A stretch of DNA of 24,458 bases from IMG/VR virus record IMGVR_UViG_3300037070_002751, positions 1-24,458 of that record; one strand, written 5' to 3'. This stretch comes from a virus. This document shows positions 1-7,469 of the stretch, in pieces. The notes under the pieces were generated by a model that was not told the origin of the DNA, ran no database searches, and worked only from the letters and a program-made list of their open reading frames with translations. Numbering within the stretch: the stretch's first letter is position 1; every line of letters begins with the position of its first letter. Position numbers and translations under genes: made by a program.

Positions 1-104
1 AAGTTATCTTCTAGCTCTTGTAACTTGTACGTGTTTTTAGGACTTGTAACTAGAGGTAAGTTACGTGACTGGTCAGCGTAAGTCATATTTCTTTCGTTAC
101 CCAT
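1..104 (-). CDS. Partial gene of the late operon, function unknown
   Basis: An open frame starts with ATG at 104-102 and is cut by the left edge after 34 codons (begins MGNERNMTYADQSRNL). The start overlaps the stop of the upstream nozzle-like gene by 8 nt (ATGGGTAA), an arrangement typical of translational coupling. Being next after the tail nozzle gene, it is probably another virion or tail protein, but the 34 residues carry no motif I recognise. The frame is open to the edge. A start chosen at the later in-frame Met (residue 7) is possible. Confidence 0.6.
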   Translation of the reverse strand, partial: MGNERNMTYADQSRNLPLVTSPKNTYKLQELEDN

Positions 105-3100
105 TAAAGCCCCCTACGTTACCTTTAGGTATAATACCTGAGATGTTGAATGGTTGTAAGTCCATTCCAGATACTCGTACCATCCCGTGGTCATTCCACG
201 TTGAGCTAAAATTGTAGCTCTTAGGGCCAGAGAAGGCTACTGCTTCAGTGACCGAATCATCAGTAGTGAAATCTAATCTTTCAAGCTCAGCGTCCGGCTG
301 TCCTACTTCACCTATTCGCAGACCTTTAGTGTTGTACACAATTACAGAAGCGTAATCGATATTCTTTTTAGCGTCGGTAATGTCTTGCGCCATAGAAGCT
401 ACTGGGAGAGTTTCAATTTCCCCGATCGCAGGGGCACCCATAGAAAACCAGCTGCAAAATTCTGGCAGGTCAATCTTAAAGTAGTTACCTAAAGGGTACG
501 TCACCCCGTCATTAGCAGCAGGTGTATCGTAGTAGTGTTTAAGCACTACCGGGACTGTTTCGAGAGGGTCTTTGTAGTTACCGTACACGTTGCCGTTTAA
601 CTCTAATGTAATAGGGATTTCGATAGGGGCCGCAATTGTACCTAGTACACCGATCTCGTACCCCATCATGTTACAGAAGCCTTTAGCTTTAGCATACATG
701 TCAGTACTATCTCCAAACTCAACTTTATTAAACGCAAGCTCGGCTATTACGTAACCTCCAGTGAGAAGTTTATCAATATTGCTGTCTACCGGAGCGTTCA
801 AGTATACCGGTTTAGTCCTTAAATCCATAGGGACTTCTACATCAAACTCGAAAGTACAATTCCGGCAGTACGTGTATATCGGGGATACCTTATTAATTTT
901 AGCGTAGATGGTTTGCAGCGTATTTGCACTGTCGAGCCAAGTGAACTTCATGTAAGGGTCACGTACGATAAATGATGTTTCCAAGAATGATAAAGGTACT
1001 AGCCCATCAGTAATTTGGATAGGGTTATTTGCGGCCCAAGTACCTAGTGGATCGTCCAGGGTTGCGGCGTATGAATATCCTATATGTGGAGGCAATGCCC
1101 CAGCTACACTGTACTGAGATGTGTACTTCCATCCCGTATAATTAGCATAGTATATAATGTCTGCAGGAACACCTACCACTACGTCAGTTACGTAATCTGA
1201 CCAGCTTCCGATAGAGGTTGCATAGTCGAGCTGACTATTGAAATCTAAAAACTTACTTTGCAATAAAGGTTCAGGGGTGATTGACACTGCATCGATGTGG
1301 ACAAATATTCCATACATCGTATACTTGTAATTTATATACGCCTCTGCTCCGAAAGAACTTTTGGCAAAAGTCGGCGCATGTACTACGGTCATAGGGTAAT
1401 TTTCATGCGCAGTAACTCCTGCAGGCTTACCGAGCATTTCTACTCTGAAAAAAGCAAACACTTCGCCTACCTTGTAACATTCGTACACGTCGCCATCAGT
1501 AGTATTAATTAAAAATCTAGGGAGTGATTTGCGGTCTTCGACTGGCACGATTGAAAGAATAGTTTTATTTTCAAACATATGGCTGGCCAGTGCCGAAGCA
1601 TTACCGCCTACCGCGCCCCCATCTGAAGCAAGGCTTAAATACCCTACGCCGCCACCAGTGGACGCAAATAGGCAGGTGTCACCTGAGACTACGGGAGGAA
1701 CACCTTTCATGCACCCGAACGATAGCACCTTGAAAGGGTTAATGGATGTCGGGGTAATAATCCCAGCATCATCACCCTGGATGATAAAAGTCGAAGTATT
1801 GGTGAAGGCCACAAGTCTTGACATACTTGCTAAATGGGTAAGGAAACCCCCGCGCTCTTCTGGTACGTTAAACTGAAAAGCTTCGGAAGGATTAGATATT
1901 TGCGGGAAGATTACTTGCCCTACGGCCCCTACTCTTGAAACTACAATCGTGTTGTTATATACGCTAGTTCCCCACCATTGACCTTTGTTAATAGCGTAAT
2001 ATCCTCTTTGCTGGAATACAGCTGTATCTACTACCGTCTTCAAACCGCCAGTTAAAGCATTGATGATCGGAGTGTTGCAAATGCTGTGAAACGAAGGTTG
2101 TTTGTACATAGCAGAAGTATCACAGCATACCGTGTACGCGGGCTCTTCCTGCCCATTATCAGTTACTGATACTGAAGCTGCACCGTCTACCCCAAATTTA
2201 GCAACTAGCTTATACAAACTGTTGTACGCGGTATGCTTTCCAGTAGTTCGGTATATTTTTAGCTTAGTAATCTCTTTACCGCCGAAAGAGTTCATGTGAC
2301 TGCTAACGCTGGTGAAGTTTAGGAAGTTGGTTGAGCTACTTGTAGGGTACGGGATGGTATCAGTAATACTTCCTGCAGGAGTAGTGAAAGTTAGAGTCAC
2401 TCCCGGTAAAGTGCCCAATACATACAAAGAAGTATCGGTACCATCGGCAGCCTCAGCCACTAGCGCATAAGACGCATTGCCGGTAACAGTGCCGCTGCGG
2501 GCGTTATTTAGTACAGTAACGTAAGGTACCGTTAAGTTGGCCGCGTTCTGTAACGTAAGGTTAGATTCTAATCTGATACCTGCAAGTGAACTTGTCGATC
2601 CCGCAACAGGAGGGATCATTCGGATACAGAATTGCGTTTCGGTATATGAGGTTAAGTTTGCAGCGTCGAGAGGATTAGGTAAGGTGTACTGAGTGTACCC
2701 TACAATATCGGCGTTAGTGTACAATATAGGTAAGGTCTTAGAGAAAATAATTACATCGTTATGAATTACGAAGTGTAGCCCTTTCAAACCGTCAAGTAGA
2801 GCCGCTGAAATCTTTAGTTCTACCGCCGCAGTCGATGCCCCTCTTACCTCTTTATTTAACTCCACGCCTGCGCAGTATATAGTTACTTCACCTGCGTTAC
2901 TAAAGACTTCTAGTTTTAATATCTTCTTAGTAATGAAATGTTGGAATACACACGCTACGTAGTCGCTGGACGTCTGCAGGTTATATGTCTTACCAGCTAC
3001 CGAAGCTTCGGTCCTTTGTACCGTACTGCCCTTACGGTTAGATAGCCCGCCTAAAGGGCCCAGCTTTACGTTAGCCGCTTTCGATAGTGAGCTATTAAAG

Positions 3101-3180
3101 GTAGTTAAGTCACTGCGGTAGTAGAACTCAGGGGAAATTTCCCCCTGCATGAATGATAGTTGTTGTGCTTCGCCTGACAT
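97..3180 (-). CDS. Tail nozzle / tail tubular protein B-like protein
   Basis: A 1027-residue protein in the position of the large tail tube/nozzle component of podoviruses, directly after tail tubular A and a small internal protein. The N-terminus has the layout common in this class: a short LSFMQGEISPEFYYRSDL segment (about residues 9-26) followed by N-x-K-x-GPLGGLSNRKGS (about 37-52), comparable to the GGIS...R.D...GG..KRPG start of T7 gp12-type and other podoviral nozzle proteins. The rest is rich in Gly, Thr, Val, Tyr and Asn, as in beta-rich tail proteins. It has no signal peptide and no enzymatic motif. Expected role: lower part of the short tail, contacting fibres and forming the DNA exit channel. 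Alternative: another large tail or stabilisation protein. Confidence 0.6.
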   Translation of the reverse strand: MSGEAQQLSFMQGEISPEFYYRSDLTTFNSSLSKAANVKLGPLGGLSNRKGSTVQRTEASVAGKTYNLQTSSDYVACVFQHFITKKILKLEVFSNAGEVTIYCAGVELNKEVRGASTAAVELKISAALLDGLKGLHFVIHNDVIIFSKTLPILYTNADIVGYTQYTLPNPLDAANLTSYTETQFCIRMIPPVAGSTSSLAGIRLESNLTLQNAANLTVPYVTVLNNARSGTVTGNASYALVAEAADGTDTSLYVLGTLPGVTLTFTTPAGSITDTIPYPTSSSTNFLNFTSVSSHMNSFGGKEITKLKIYRTTGKHTAYNSLYKLVAKFGVDGAASVSVTDNGQEEPAYTVCCDTSAMYKQPSFHSICNTPIINALTGGLKTVVDTAVFQQRGYYAINKGQWWGTSVYNNTIVVSRVGAVGQVIFPQISNPSEAFQFNVPEERGGFLTHLASMSRLVAFTNTSTFIIQGDDAGIITPTSINPFKVLSFGCMKGVPPVVSGDTCLFASTGGGVGYLSLASDGGAVGGNASALASHMFENKTILSIVPVEDRKSLPRFLINTTDGDVYECYKVGEVFAFFRVEMLGKPAGVTAHENYPMTVVHAPTFAKSSFGAEAYINYKYTMYGIFVHIDAVSITPEPLLQSKFLDFNSQLDYATSIGSWSDYVTDVVVGVPADIIYYANYTGWKYTSQYSVAGALPPHIGYSYAATLDDPLGTWAANNPIQITDGLVPLSFLETSFIVRDPYMKFTWLDSANTLQTIYAKINKVSPIYTYCRNCTFEFDVEVPMDLRTKPVYLNAPVDSNIDKLLTGGYVIAELAFNKVEFGDSTDMYAKAKGFCNMMGYEIGVLGTIAAPIEIPITLELNGNVYGNYKDPLETVPVVLKHYYDTPAANDGVTYPLGNYFKIDLPEFCSWFSMGAPAIGEIETLPVASMAQDITDAKKNIDYASVIVYNTKGLRIGEVGQPDAELERLDFTTDDSVTEAVAFSGPKSYNFSSTWNDHGMVRVSGMDLQPFNISGIIPKGNVGGFNG

Positions 3181-3188
3181 ATAGCCCT

Positions 3189-3761
3189 TTAGTATTTCTT
3201 AGGTGGTGCGCTCATCTCTTCGTCGTAATTGGCAATAATGCCCTGGTTGGCAGCTAACGCCATACGCCCCTGTTGCGCGTTGAAGGTAGCGGCAGACACT
3301 CTGTTATGAGGGTTCCGAGTATCTTGTTGTGATCTAGTCCAGTTCATTAAATCTGTTAGGTTCTCGAAGTTGCCACTATCGTTTTGTCTTGCATGTGCAG
3401 ATGTCGCTCCCACCGCAGCGTCGGCCCTTTTTATGTCTTTCTTAATCCCTGCTGTATTAGCTCTAGCGTCCTGTACCTGATCGTCTTTATTAATACCGAT
3501 GTCAGATAGCGCCCATTGCTCAGCTTGAGATTTAGCTTTAAAGTCACTAGTATTCTGACGGTCAATGGCTTTTTGTATTTCTTTCAGCCGTTCGGCTTCT
3601 GCCGCTTTAGCAGAGTCTTCACTAGCCCCTCCCATGAGCCCGCCCGCCACAAAGCCTACCGCCGCTCCGATAGCTGTTCCCCAACCAGGAGCTATTGTAG
3701 ATCCAGCAGCCGCCCCAGAGGCAGCACCTTGGTATGAAGAATTTTCACTCCATGAGCCCAT
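3189..3761 (-). CDS. Internal virion / DNA-ejection-like protein
   Basis: A 190-residue protein. Residues about 12-47 are a Gly/Ala-rich hydrophobic stretch with glycine-zipper spacing (GAASGAAAGS, GTAIGAAVGFVAGGLMGG), followed by a charged, helix-prone Ala/Lys/Glu/Gln region. The start shares one base with the stop of the tail tubular A-like gene (TAATG). Size, position between the two tail tube genes and a membrane-active N-terminal segment fit small ejection proteins such as T7 gp14, which is of similar length, but no residue-level match can be claimed. Likely role by inference: a protein packaged in the head and delivered into the envelope at infection. Alternative: a tail assembly protein. 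Confidence 0.45.
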   Translation of the reverse strand: MGSWSENSSYQGAASGAAAGSTIAPGWGTAIGAAVGFVAGGLMGGASEDSAKAAEAERLKEIQKAIDRQNTSDFKAKSQAEQWALSDIGINKDDQVQDARANTAGIKKDIKRADAAVGATSAHARQNDSGNFENLTDLMNWTRSQQDTRNPHNRVSAATFNAQQGRMALAANQGIIANYDEEMSAPPKKY

Positions 3762-4381
3762 TAGCGGCCTCCACGTACTGTGATGAAAGACGAGTCATAA
3801 GTGTAAGACTGCGGCTGGTGGGCGATATCTCTCGCGATAGCAATTTGGATTTCAGCTTTATAATCAGGCATAATGTTTTGAAAAATCTTAGGCCAGTTTT
3901 GCGTGATTAACTTAGGACCAATAAACTTGGCCAGGAAGAAAGAAAACCCGATAGCAAAGTGATAAGGGAAATCATAATCATCGTCGATAGCAACGGTGTA
4001 TTCAGCATGAGCTTCCGCTACATCACACCATATTTCAGTCCCGGTACCTACGTTAACTTCCTCCCATCTAAGGGCATACTCTTGCTGTATCTCGGCTTTA
4101 GGAAAGCACCCATTCGGGGCCAATCGTCTAATAACCAGGGCGTCTGCAGGTTTAGTGTATGCGTATGAGTAGCCAGCTGAAGGAGTACTTAGTCCTACGG
4201 GTAATGCTGCGTATGATTTGGCAAAGGCCCATGGATGTGATTCGAGGTACGCAACTAGTGATATCCTCCACCACTGGTTGATGATCTTAGCTGCTAGAGT
4301 AGTATCAGTCGTAAAATCTACAATCCTGATTGTCTGGCCTAAGTTGGATGTAGTTAAGTTAGCTATTTCATTCTTGTTCAT
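3761..4381 (-). CDS. Tail tubular protein A-like (head-tail gatekeeper)
   Basis: A 206-residue protein resembling the podoviral tail tubular protein A family (T7 gp11, 196 residues). The helical N-terminus leads into W-A-F-A (residues 51-54) and then YSYAYTKPADAL (71-82), matching the family pattern of an aromatic 'W.F' followed by 'Y.Y.YP.D.L'. The C-terminal part (about 140-185) is helical with aromatic residues. In known phages this protein forms a dodecameric ring below the portal and closes the DNA channel. It lies 27 nt after the 109-aa gene and is coupled by TAATG to the following gene. The start is supported by the neighbouring spacing rather than by a strong ribosome site. Confidence 0.72.
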   Translation of the reverse strand: MNKNEIANLTTSNLGQTIRIVDFTTDTTLAAKIINQWWRISLVAYLESHPWAFAKSYAALPVGLSTPSAGYSYAYTKPADALVIRRLAPNGCFPKAEIQQEYALRWEEVNVGTGTEIWCDVAEAHAEYTVAIDDDYDFPYHFAIGFSFFLAKFIGPKLITQNWPKIFQNIMPDYKAEIQIAIARDIAHQPQSYTYDSSFITVRGGR

Positions 4382-4408
4382 AACTACATCCTATCTGATT
4401 CGTAAAAT

Positions 4409-4738
4409 TTATACTAGAGGGATTTCTCCATGAGGCTTAACTACAGGAGATACCGGTTTGCTAGCAGCTGGTTTAGCAGCAGGCTTACGTGATCTAGCTG
4501 GAGCAGCCGGTTTAGCTGGAGCATCGGCCTTAACCGATTTAGCTTCTTTAGCTAGCTCTTTGATAGCGTCAGCTACTAGCTTTTCAGACTCTTTATCTAG
4601 ATCTACCACTTCAGGGCCTAAGCTTTTCTTGGCGGTATACCCAATGTTCATAGTGATCTTCTCCCCGCCCATGTAGTAGACGTTACCAATGTAAGCAGGA
4701 GCGCGTAGGATTCCGTTAATTTCAATGAACTTGATCAT
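4409..4738 (-). CDS. Hypothetical structural-region protein with Ala/Pro/Lys-rich tail
   Basis: A 109-residue protein of two parts. Residues 1-50 look like a small beta-rich domain (IEINGILRAPAYIGNVYYMGG). Residues about 55-100 are low complexity, rich in Ala, Lys and Pro, with repeats of the type KPAAPARSRKPAAKPAASKP. The start has a good ribosome site (CGGAG, 5-6 nt before ATG) and is the first gene after the terminator at 4766-4790. I do not recognise the family. The position after the cement gene suggests a minor virion component. The basic tail might bind DNA or a capsid surface, but that is only a guess. Confidence 0.6.
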   Translation of the reverse strand: MIKFIEINGILRAPAYIGNVYYMGGEKITMNIGYTAKKSLGPEVVDLDKESEKLVADAIKELAKEAKSVKADAPAKPAAPARSRKPAAKPAASKPVSPVVKPHGEIPLV

Positions 4739-4765
4739 GTTTTCTCCGATGAGGGTTAAGGTTAT

Positions 4766-4790
4766 AAAAAAGGAGAGCCGTAGCCCTCCT
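4766..4790 (-). terminator. Rho-independent terminator after the cement gene
   Basis: On the minus strand an 8-bp stem (AGGAGGGC / GCTCTCCT, one G-U pair) is closed by a TACG tetraloop and followed directly by six T. Stem bases are 4771-4778 and 4783-4790, with the A-tract on the plus strand at 4766-4771. It lies 30 nt beyond the cement gene stop. It probably limits read-through from the highly expressed capsid/cement genes into the tail genes. Confidence 0.85.
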
Positions 4791-4819
4791 CTTCTTTATT
4801 TAATAATGTAACTTAATTA

Positions 4820-5299
4820 CTAAGCTGACAAGTTTTTAGCTGTACCGATGTAAGCATCGATTGTACCAACAGTAGTGTTGGATGTAAGCGGAGTAAACTT
4901 AAGACCGAGGTAACGCTTAGACAATCCCATAGGGATGTACTTAATCGGAAGCTCGTAGCCTGCAGCCGAAAGAGCTGGGATAGTGTAAGACGCGAGTACT
5001 ACCGGGGCAGTAAGCAACCCAGGATCTGAATCCGTTACGATGTCAACACGTACACCACCTGAACCGCCTACCAAAGTCGTAGTAACTTGGCAGTTAAAAG
5101 GGATGTCAGCTGCATCGAAGTTATTCACTTGAGAGTTATCAGCGATAAGCGAGTTACGCTTAACGTTCGCCGGTACTCCCATGTCAATAACGTTCTTAGA
5201 GATAATGGCCGTACCAAAAACACCTACTACCGATTGGTTAGAGTTGTTAGCTGATGAAGTCATATCTTTTGTGAAGCTGGACTGTAAATCTTGATACAT
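4820..5299 (-). CDS. Capsid cement/decoration protein (Bbp16-like)
   Basis: A 159-residue beta-rich protein immediately downstream of the major capsid gene. It follows the pattern of the BPP-1 Bbp16 cement family: an N-terminal 'Q.V..GTAIISKNVIDMG' segment (about 23-42), a central 'VTTTLVGGSGGVRVDIVTDSDPGLLTAPVVLASYTIPA' type region, then 'GYELPIKYIPMGLSKRYLGLKF' and a Gly/Thr-rich last strand. In BPP-1 the cement protein binds the outside of the shell at symmetry axes and stabilises it after expansion. The start is fixed by a 5' leader nearly identical to that of the capsid gene (AAACAAAGGCT before TATATG). It is bracketed by two terminators, so its mRNA can be produced as a separate abundant species. 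Confidence 0.75.
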   Translation of the reverse strand: MYQDLQSSFTKDMTSSANNSNQSVVGVFGTAIISKNVIDMGVPANVKRNSLIADNSQVNNFDAADIPFNCQVTTTLVGGSGGVRVDIVTDSDPGLLTAPVVLASYTIPALSAAGYELPIKYIPMGLSKRYLGLKFTPLTSNTTVGTIDAYIGTAKNLSA

Positions 5300-5317
5300 A
5301 TAGAAGCCTTTGTTTAA
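5300..5317 (-). promoter_or_regulatory. Translation leader of the cement gene, shared with the capsid gene
   Basis: The 17-18 nt before the ATG read TTAAACAAAGGCTTCTAT on the minus strand. The leader before the capsid start (6465-6482) reads CTAAACAAAGGCTCATAT. Apart from three bases they are identical, whereas other genes of the operon have unrelated ribosome sites. The conserved AAACAAAGGCT probably supports high translation of these two most abundant virion proteins. Confidence 0.6.
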
Positions 5318-5339
5318 TTGTAAAACTTAAATCTTATAT

Positions 5340-5363
5340 AAAAACCCCTACTTATTGTAGAGG
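5340..5363 (-). terminator. Terminator overlapping the capsid stop codon
   Basis: Minus strand: a 7-bp stem CCTCTAC / GTAGGGG (one T-G pair) with loop AATAA and a following T5 run. The left arm lies in the last codons of the capsid gene and the loop contains its TAA stop. The short stem suggests a partial terminator or attenuator between the capsid and cement genes. Ribosomes finishing the capsid gene would cover the stem, which could couple read-through to translation (inference). Confidence 0.65.
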
Positions 5364-6464
5364 GTCTTCAGTGTTAAGAATTGCTGCGCACTCTCTGATT
5401 CTGATACCACGGAATTTCAGAACTTCTGAACCGTTTTCAATCTCAGAGCGAGTGAACCCTGGAAGACCAAGGTCAACCATGAAGTCTAGGGCCGCTACTA
5501 CCAACGTATTGGCGTAGATGAAAGTTTTACCTTTCTGTTGGTTACGACCTTCGTGCTGGTAGTATGCAAGCTTGAAAAGCCCAACAATGTTATCAGCTGA
5601 AGATACCAGAGACGATACAGTATCTGGTAAGCCCGGAGTGTTAGCGTTAGCTGTCACTGCGTTAGCAGAAGAGAAGTATTTAACAGTCTTCTGAGCATTG
5701 ATAAAAGCTAGAAGGTCAGTAGTGTCGATACCTGCAATACGAACTACGTATCTCCAGTCACGTAGAGAAACCCCTACTTCCCAAGAGAAATCGTCACGGT
5801 AAACAAAGTAAGTACCTTCTGGGCCTTCTTTAGCGATCTTACCGTTATCTTTCTGGTCAACACCAGCTTTCATACCAGCAGGGTAGATCAAGTGAACCGT
5901 AGAGTGGTCCCAAGTAATGAACCATACCGAAGTACATTTACCTGCATCACTGCCAGCAATCGTACCAGCACCGTGGATAATATTCTTACCGTTTTCAGCA
6001 GTAAGAGAAGAGTAACGTTGTACTAACCCTTTTGGAGCACGTGGGTTAGAAGAAGAGTTACCGTAGATAACCATAGTTTCTACACCTTGGCCTAAAGCCT
6101 CAATGTGATCAGAAGCTTCTTCAAGACGAGCAGACTTTTTCTTCTCAATCTTTTCAAACTTGTCGATGTAATCTGTTTCAATTTCAGCTGCAGAAGCGAT
6201 AGTAGAACAAGAATCTTCTACAGACATCTTGTTACCACGTGAAGCAGGTACACCACCGTAAAGTGCTTTTAACACGTACGAAGGAAGACCTTTCTTAATT
6301 AGAGTTTTGTGTTTTGAACCGTCGTTACACGGTAATGCTAGAGCGTCTTCGATGATCGGCTTGTTACGTGAAGCCAAGTTGATAACGTCTGCTTCAGACA
6401 TATTTTCGTCCATTTGAAGAGCTAAGTCTTTGAACGAGTAGTATACTGATGAAAGAATTGACAT
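5352..6464 (-). CDS. Major capsid protein (BPP-1 Bbp17-like, HK97-fold expected)
   Basis: A 370-residue protein with the signature order of the podoviral capsid family that includes BPP-1 Bbp17: 'KKGLPSYVLKALYGGVPASRG' (58-77, cf. RTGLP...W R.lN.GV..sk), 'IYGNSSSNPRAPKGLVQRYSS' (133-153, cf. YGn...P..F.GLa.Ry), then 'TSVWFITWDHSTVHLIYPAG' (178-197) and 'AGVDQKDNGK'. This block order and the length are characteristic of the family. It forms the icosahedral shell, around the scaffold expressed just upstream. Its own promoter is at 6506-6535, and the leader with AAACAAAGGCT fixes the start. The stop lies inside a terminator hairpin. Confidence 0.93.
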   Translation of the reverse strand: MSILSSVYYSFKDLALQMDENMSEADVINLASRNKPIIEDALALPCNDGSKHKTLIKKGLPSYVLKALYGGVPASRGNKMSVEDSCSTIASAAEIETDYIDKFEKIEKKKSARLEEASDHIEALGQGVETMVIYGNSSSNPRAPKGLVQRYSSLTAENGKNIIHGAGTIAGSDAGKCTSVWFITWDHSTVHLIYPAGMKAGVDQKDNGKIAKEGPEGTYFVYRDDFSWEVGVSLRDWRYVVRIAGIDTTDLLAFINAQKTVKYFSSANAVTANANTPGLPDTVSSLVSSADNIVGLFKLAYYQHEGRNQQKGKTFIYANTLVVAALDFMVDLGLPGFTRSEIENGSEVLKFRGIRIRECAAILNTEDPLQ

Positions 6465-6483
6465 ATATGAGCCTTTGTTTAGT
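6465..6483 (-). promoter_or_regulatory. Translation leader of the major capsid gene
   Basis: The minus strand CTAAACAAAGGCTCAT AT immediately before the ATG carries the same AAACAAAGGCT block as the cement gene leader. The AAAGG core is the ribosome site, 7-8 nt from the start codon. Confidence 0.6.
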
Positions 6484-6496
6484 TACCTATTAGGTA
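6484..6496. repeat. 13-bp palindrome between capsid promoter and leader
   Basis: TACCTATTAGGTA is a perfect inverted repeat with 6-bp arms and one central base. It lies just downstream of the expected transcription start from the 6506-6535 promoter, a position where a bound protein could block transcription. A related sequence, TACCTATTTAGG, occurs at 14327-14338 upstream of the early promoter. Confidence 0.45.
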
Positions 6497-6505
6497 TTCA
6501 ATTTT

Positions 6506-6535
6506 ATGTTAAATGGTACTAGTCGCACGTGTCAA
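6506..6535 (-). promoter_or_regulatory. Sigma70-like promoter for the capsid gene
   Basis: On the minus strand a consensus -35 TTGACA (plus-strand 6530-6535) is followed after 18 bp by TAACAT (6506-6511, 4 of 6 matches to TATAAT). It lies in the 79-nt gap between the scaffold and capsid genes, and the expected start at about 6499 gives a leader of about 35 nt. This would boost capsid and cement mRNA over the rest of the late operon. Confidence 0.55.
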
Positions 6536-6543
6536 CTACCTTT

Positions 6544-7236
6544 TTACATATCTTTATAAAATTTGTTAGCCGCCTGTACAGCCTCTTCCTTATTCACGTT
6601 ACCGCCTTTGCCGCCCATAGGAAGGTTATCAGTCCCGCCTCTGATTTGCTTCCCTACCGAGATAAGGAATTTTGCCAGTGGGATATTAAAGTTCATCGAA
6701 GGGTCTTTAAACATTTCTTTGAACTCGGGGGTATTTCCAAAAGCCTTGATAGACTCGCGTAGTGAAAGTTTGGCCTCTACTGTGTGCAGGCTAGCTTCAC
6801 TTCTATATGAGGTACGCATCTCTTCAGTGCGTGCTACCGCAGCTCTTTCAAAAATTTCACCACTTGATTTATGTGAAGACTCGCGCATCGCAATCATCTT
6901 CTCGGCATCAGCTTTATTCAGCCCTAGACGCTCAGCTTCAGCTACTACTTCATCAAACTCTTCGTCTGACAAAGGGCTTTCTTCAGCTAACTCTAGTTCG
7001 TAAGGTTCAATGGCGGCTGGAGCGTCTACTTTAGACGCCGGTACTTCTACTGCGGCAGGTTCAGTTGGGGCCTCAGTGCTTGTGGCCTCTTCAATAATGC
7101 CTGGACTAGAGGTCGAGTCCTTCGCCGGAGTCGTGGCTTCCGCTGGCTTCGCTTCTACTGAAGTAGAGGTCGATGTCGAAGTCTGTGCCGGTGTCGTGGT
7201 CTTTAATGCTGCGTTCGCTGTGCTTTCTTTGCTCAT
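6544..7236 (-). CDS. Capsid assembly scaffolding protein
   Basis: A 230-residue, strongly acidic protein directly upstream of the capsid gene. Residues 1-75 are a Thr/Ser/Ala/Pro/Glu-rich disordered stretch. Residues about 78-150 are charged and helical (EELAEESPLSDEEFDEVVAEA type). The C-terminus (about 165-230) has 'PEFKEMFKDPSMNFNIPLAKFLISVGKQI', Gly-rich GGKGGN and a final EEAVQAANKFYKDM helix, the kind of end seen in T7-like and other podoviral scaffolds that touches the capsid protein. The start is set by a strong AGGAG 7 nt before ATG, although it lies 131 nt inside the preceding frame. Expected role: nucleates procapsid assembly with the portal and is then released. Confidence 0.78.
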   Translation of the reverse strand: MSKESTANAALKTTTPAQTSTSTSTSVEAKPAEATTPAKDSTSSPGIIEEATSTEAPTEPAAVEVPASKVDAPAAIEPYELELAEESPLSDEEFDEVVAEAERLGLNKADAEKMIAMRESSHKSSGEIFERAAVARTEEMRTSYRSEASLHTVEAKLSLRESIKAFGNTPEFKEMFKDPSMNFNIPLAKFLISVGKQIRGGTDNLPMGGKGGNVNKEEAVQAANKFYKDM

Positions 7237-7468
7237 CGTCTTTCTCCTTGCTTGCCAGGTACGCCTCTTCTTGCATGACGTAATACTGGGATCTATTGTT
7301 TTCCTGAATTTGACTTAGTAAGTAGAGGCCCACTTGCTTTTTACCCTCTCTACGAAGGAGGTCATTAACGGTACCGTCACTTGACTGGTACAGCCCGCAG
7401 AAGGCAATAAGCTCATTAATGAACTTACGCCCCTGTTGGTCTGACATTATTTTAGCAATATAACTCAT
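7106..7468 (-). CDS. Bbp19-like small protein, overlapping the scaffold gene
   Basis: A 120-residue protein whose first half fits the Bbp19 family found between portal and scaffold in BPP-1-like phages: 'GRKFINELIAFCGLYQSS' (13-30, cf. f..pegr.vl..Ll..cg) and 'LLRREGKKQVGLYLLSQI' (37-54, cf. F.eG.RnvaLyLl..l). The last 43 codons are read in a different frame from the scaffold N-terminus and are low complexity (Asp/Ser/Glu). It starts one base after the portal stop (TAA T ATG) without a clear ribosome site, so it is probably translated by re-initiation. Molecular role unknown; it is conserved with head genes. Confidence 0.7.
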   Translation of the reverse strand: MSYIAKIMSDQQGRKFINELIAFCGLYQSSDGTVNDLLRREGKKQVGLYLLSQIQENNRSQYYVMQEEAYLASKEKDDEQRKHSERSIKDHDTGTDFDIDLYFSRSEASGSHDSGEGLDL

Positions 7469-7469
7469 A

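Noticed and set aside
1297-2299. Several plus-strand frames opposite the nozzle-like gene
   Set aside because: They mirror the codon pattern of the minus-strand gene, have no ribosome sites and no promoter.
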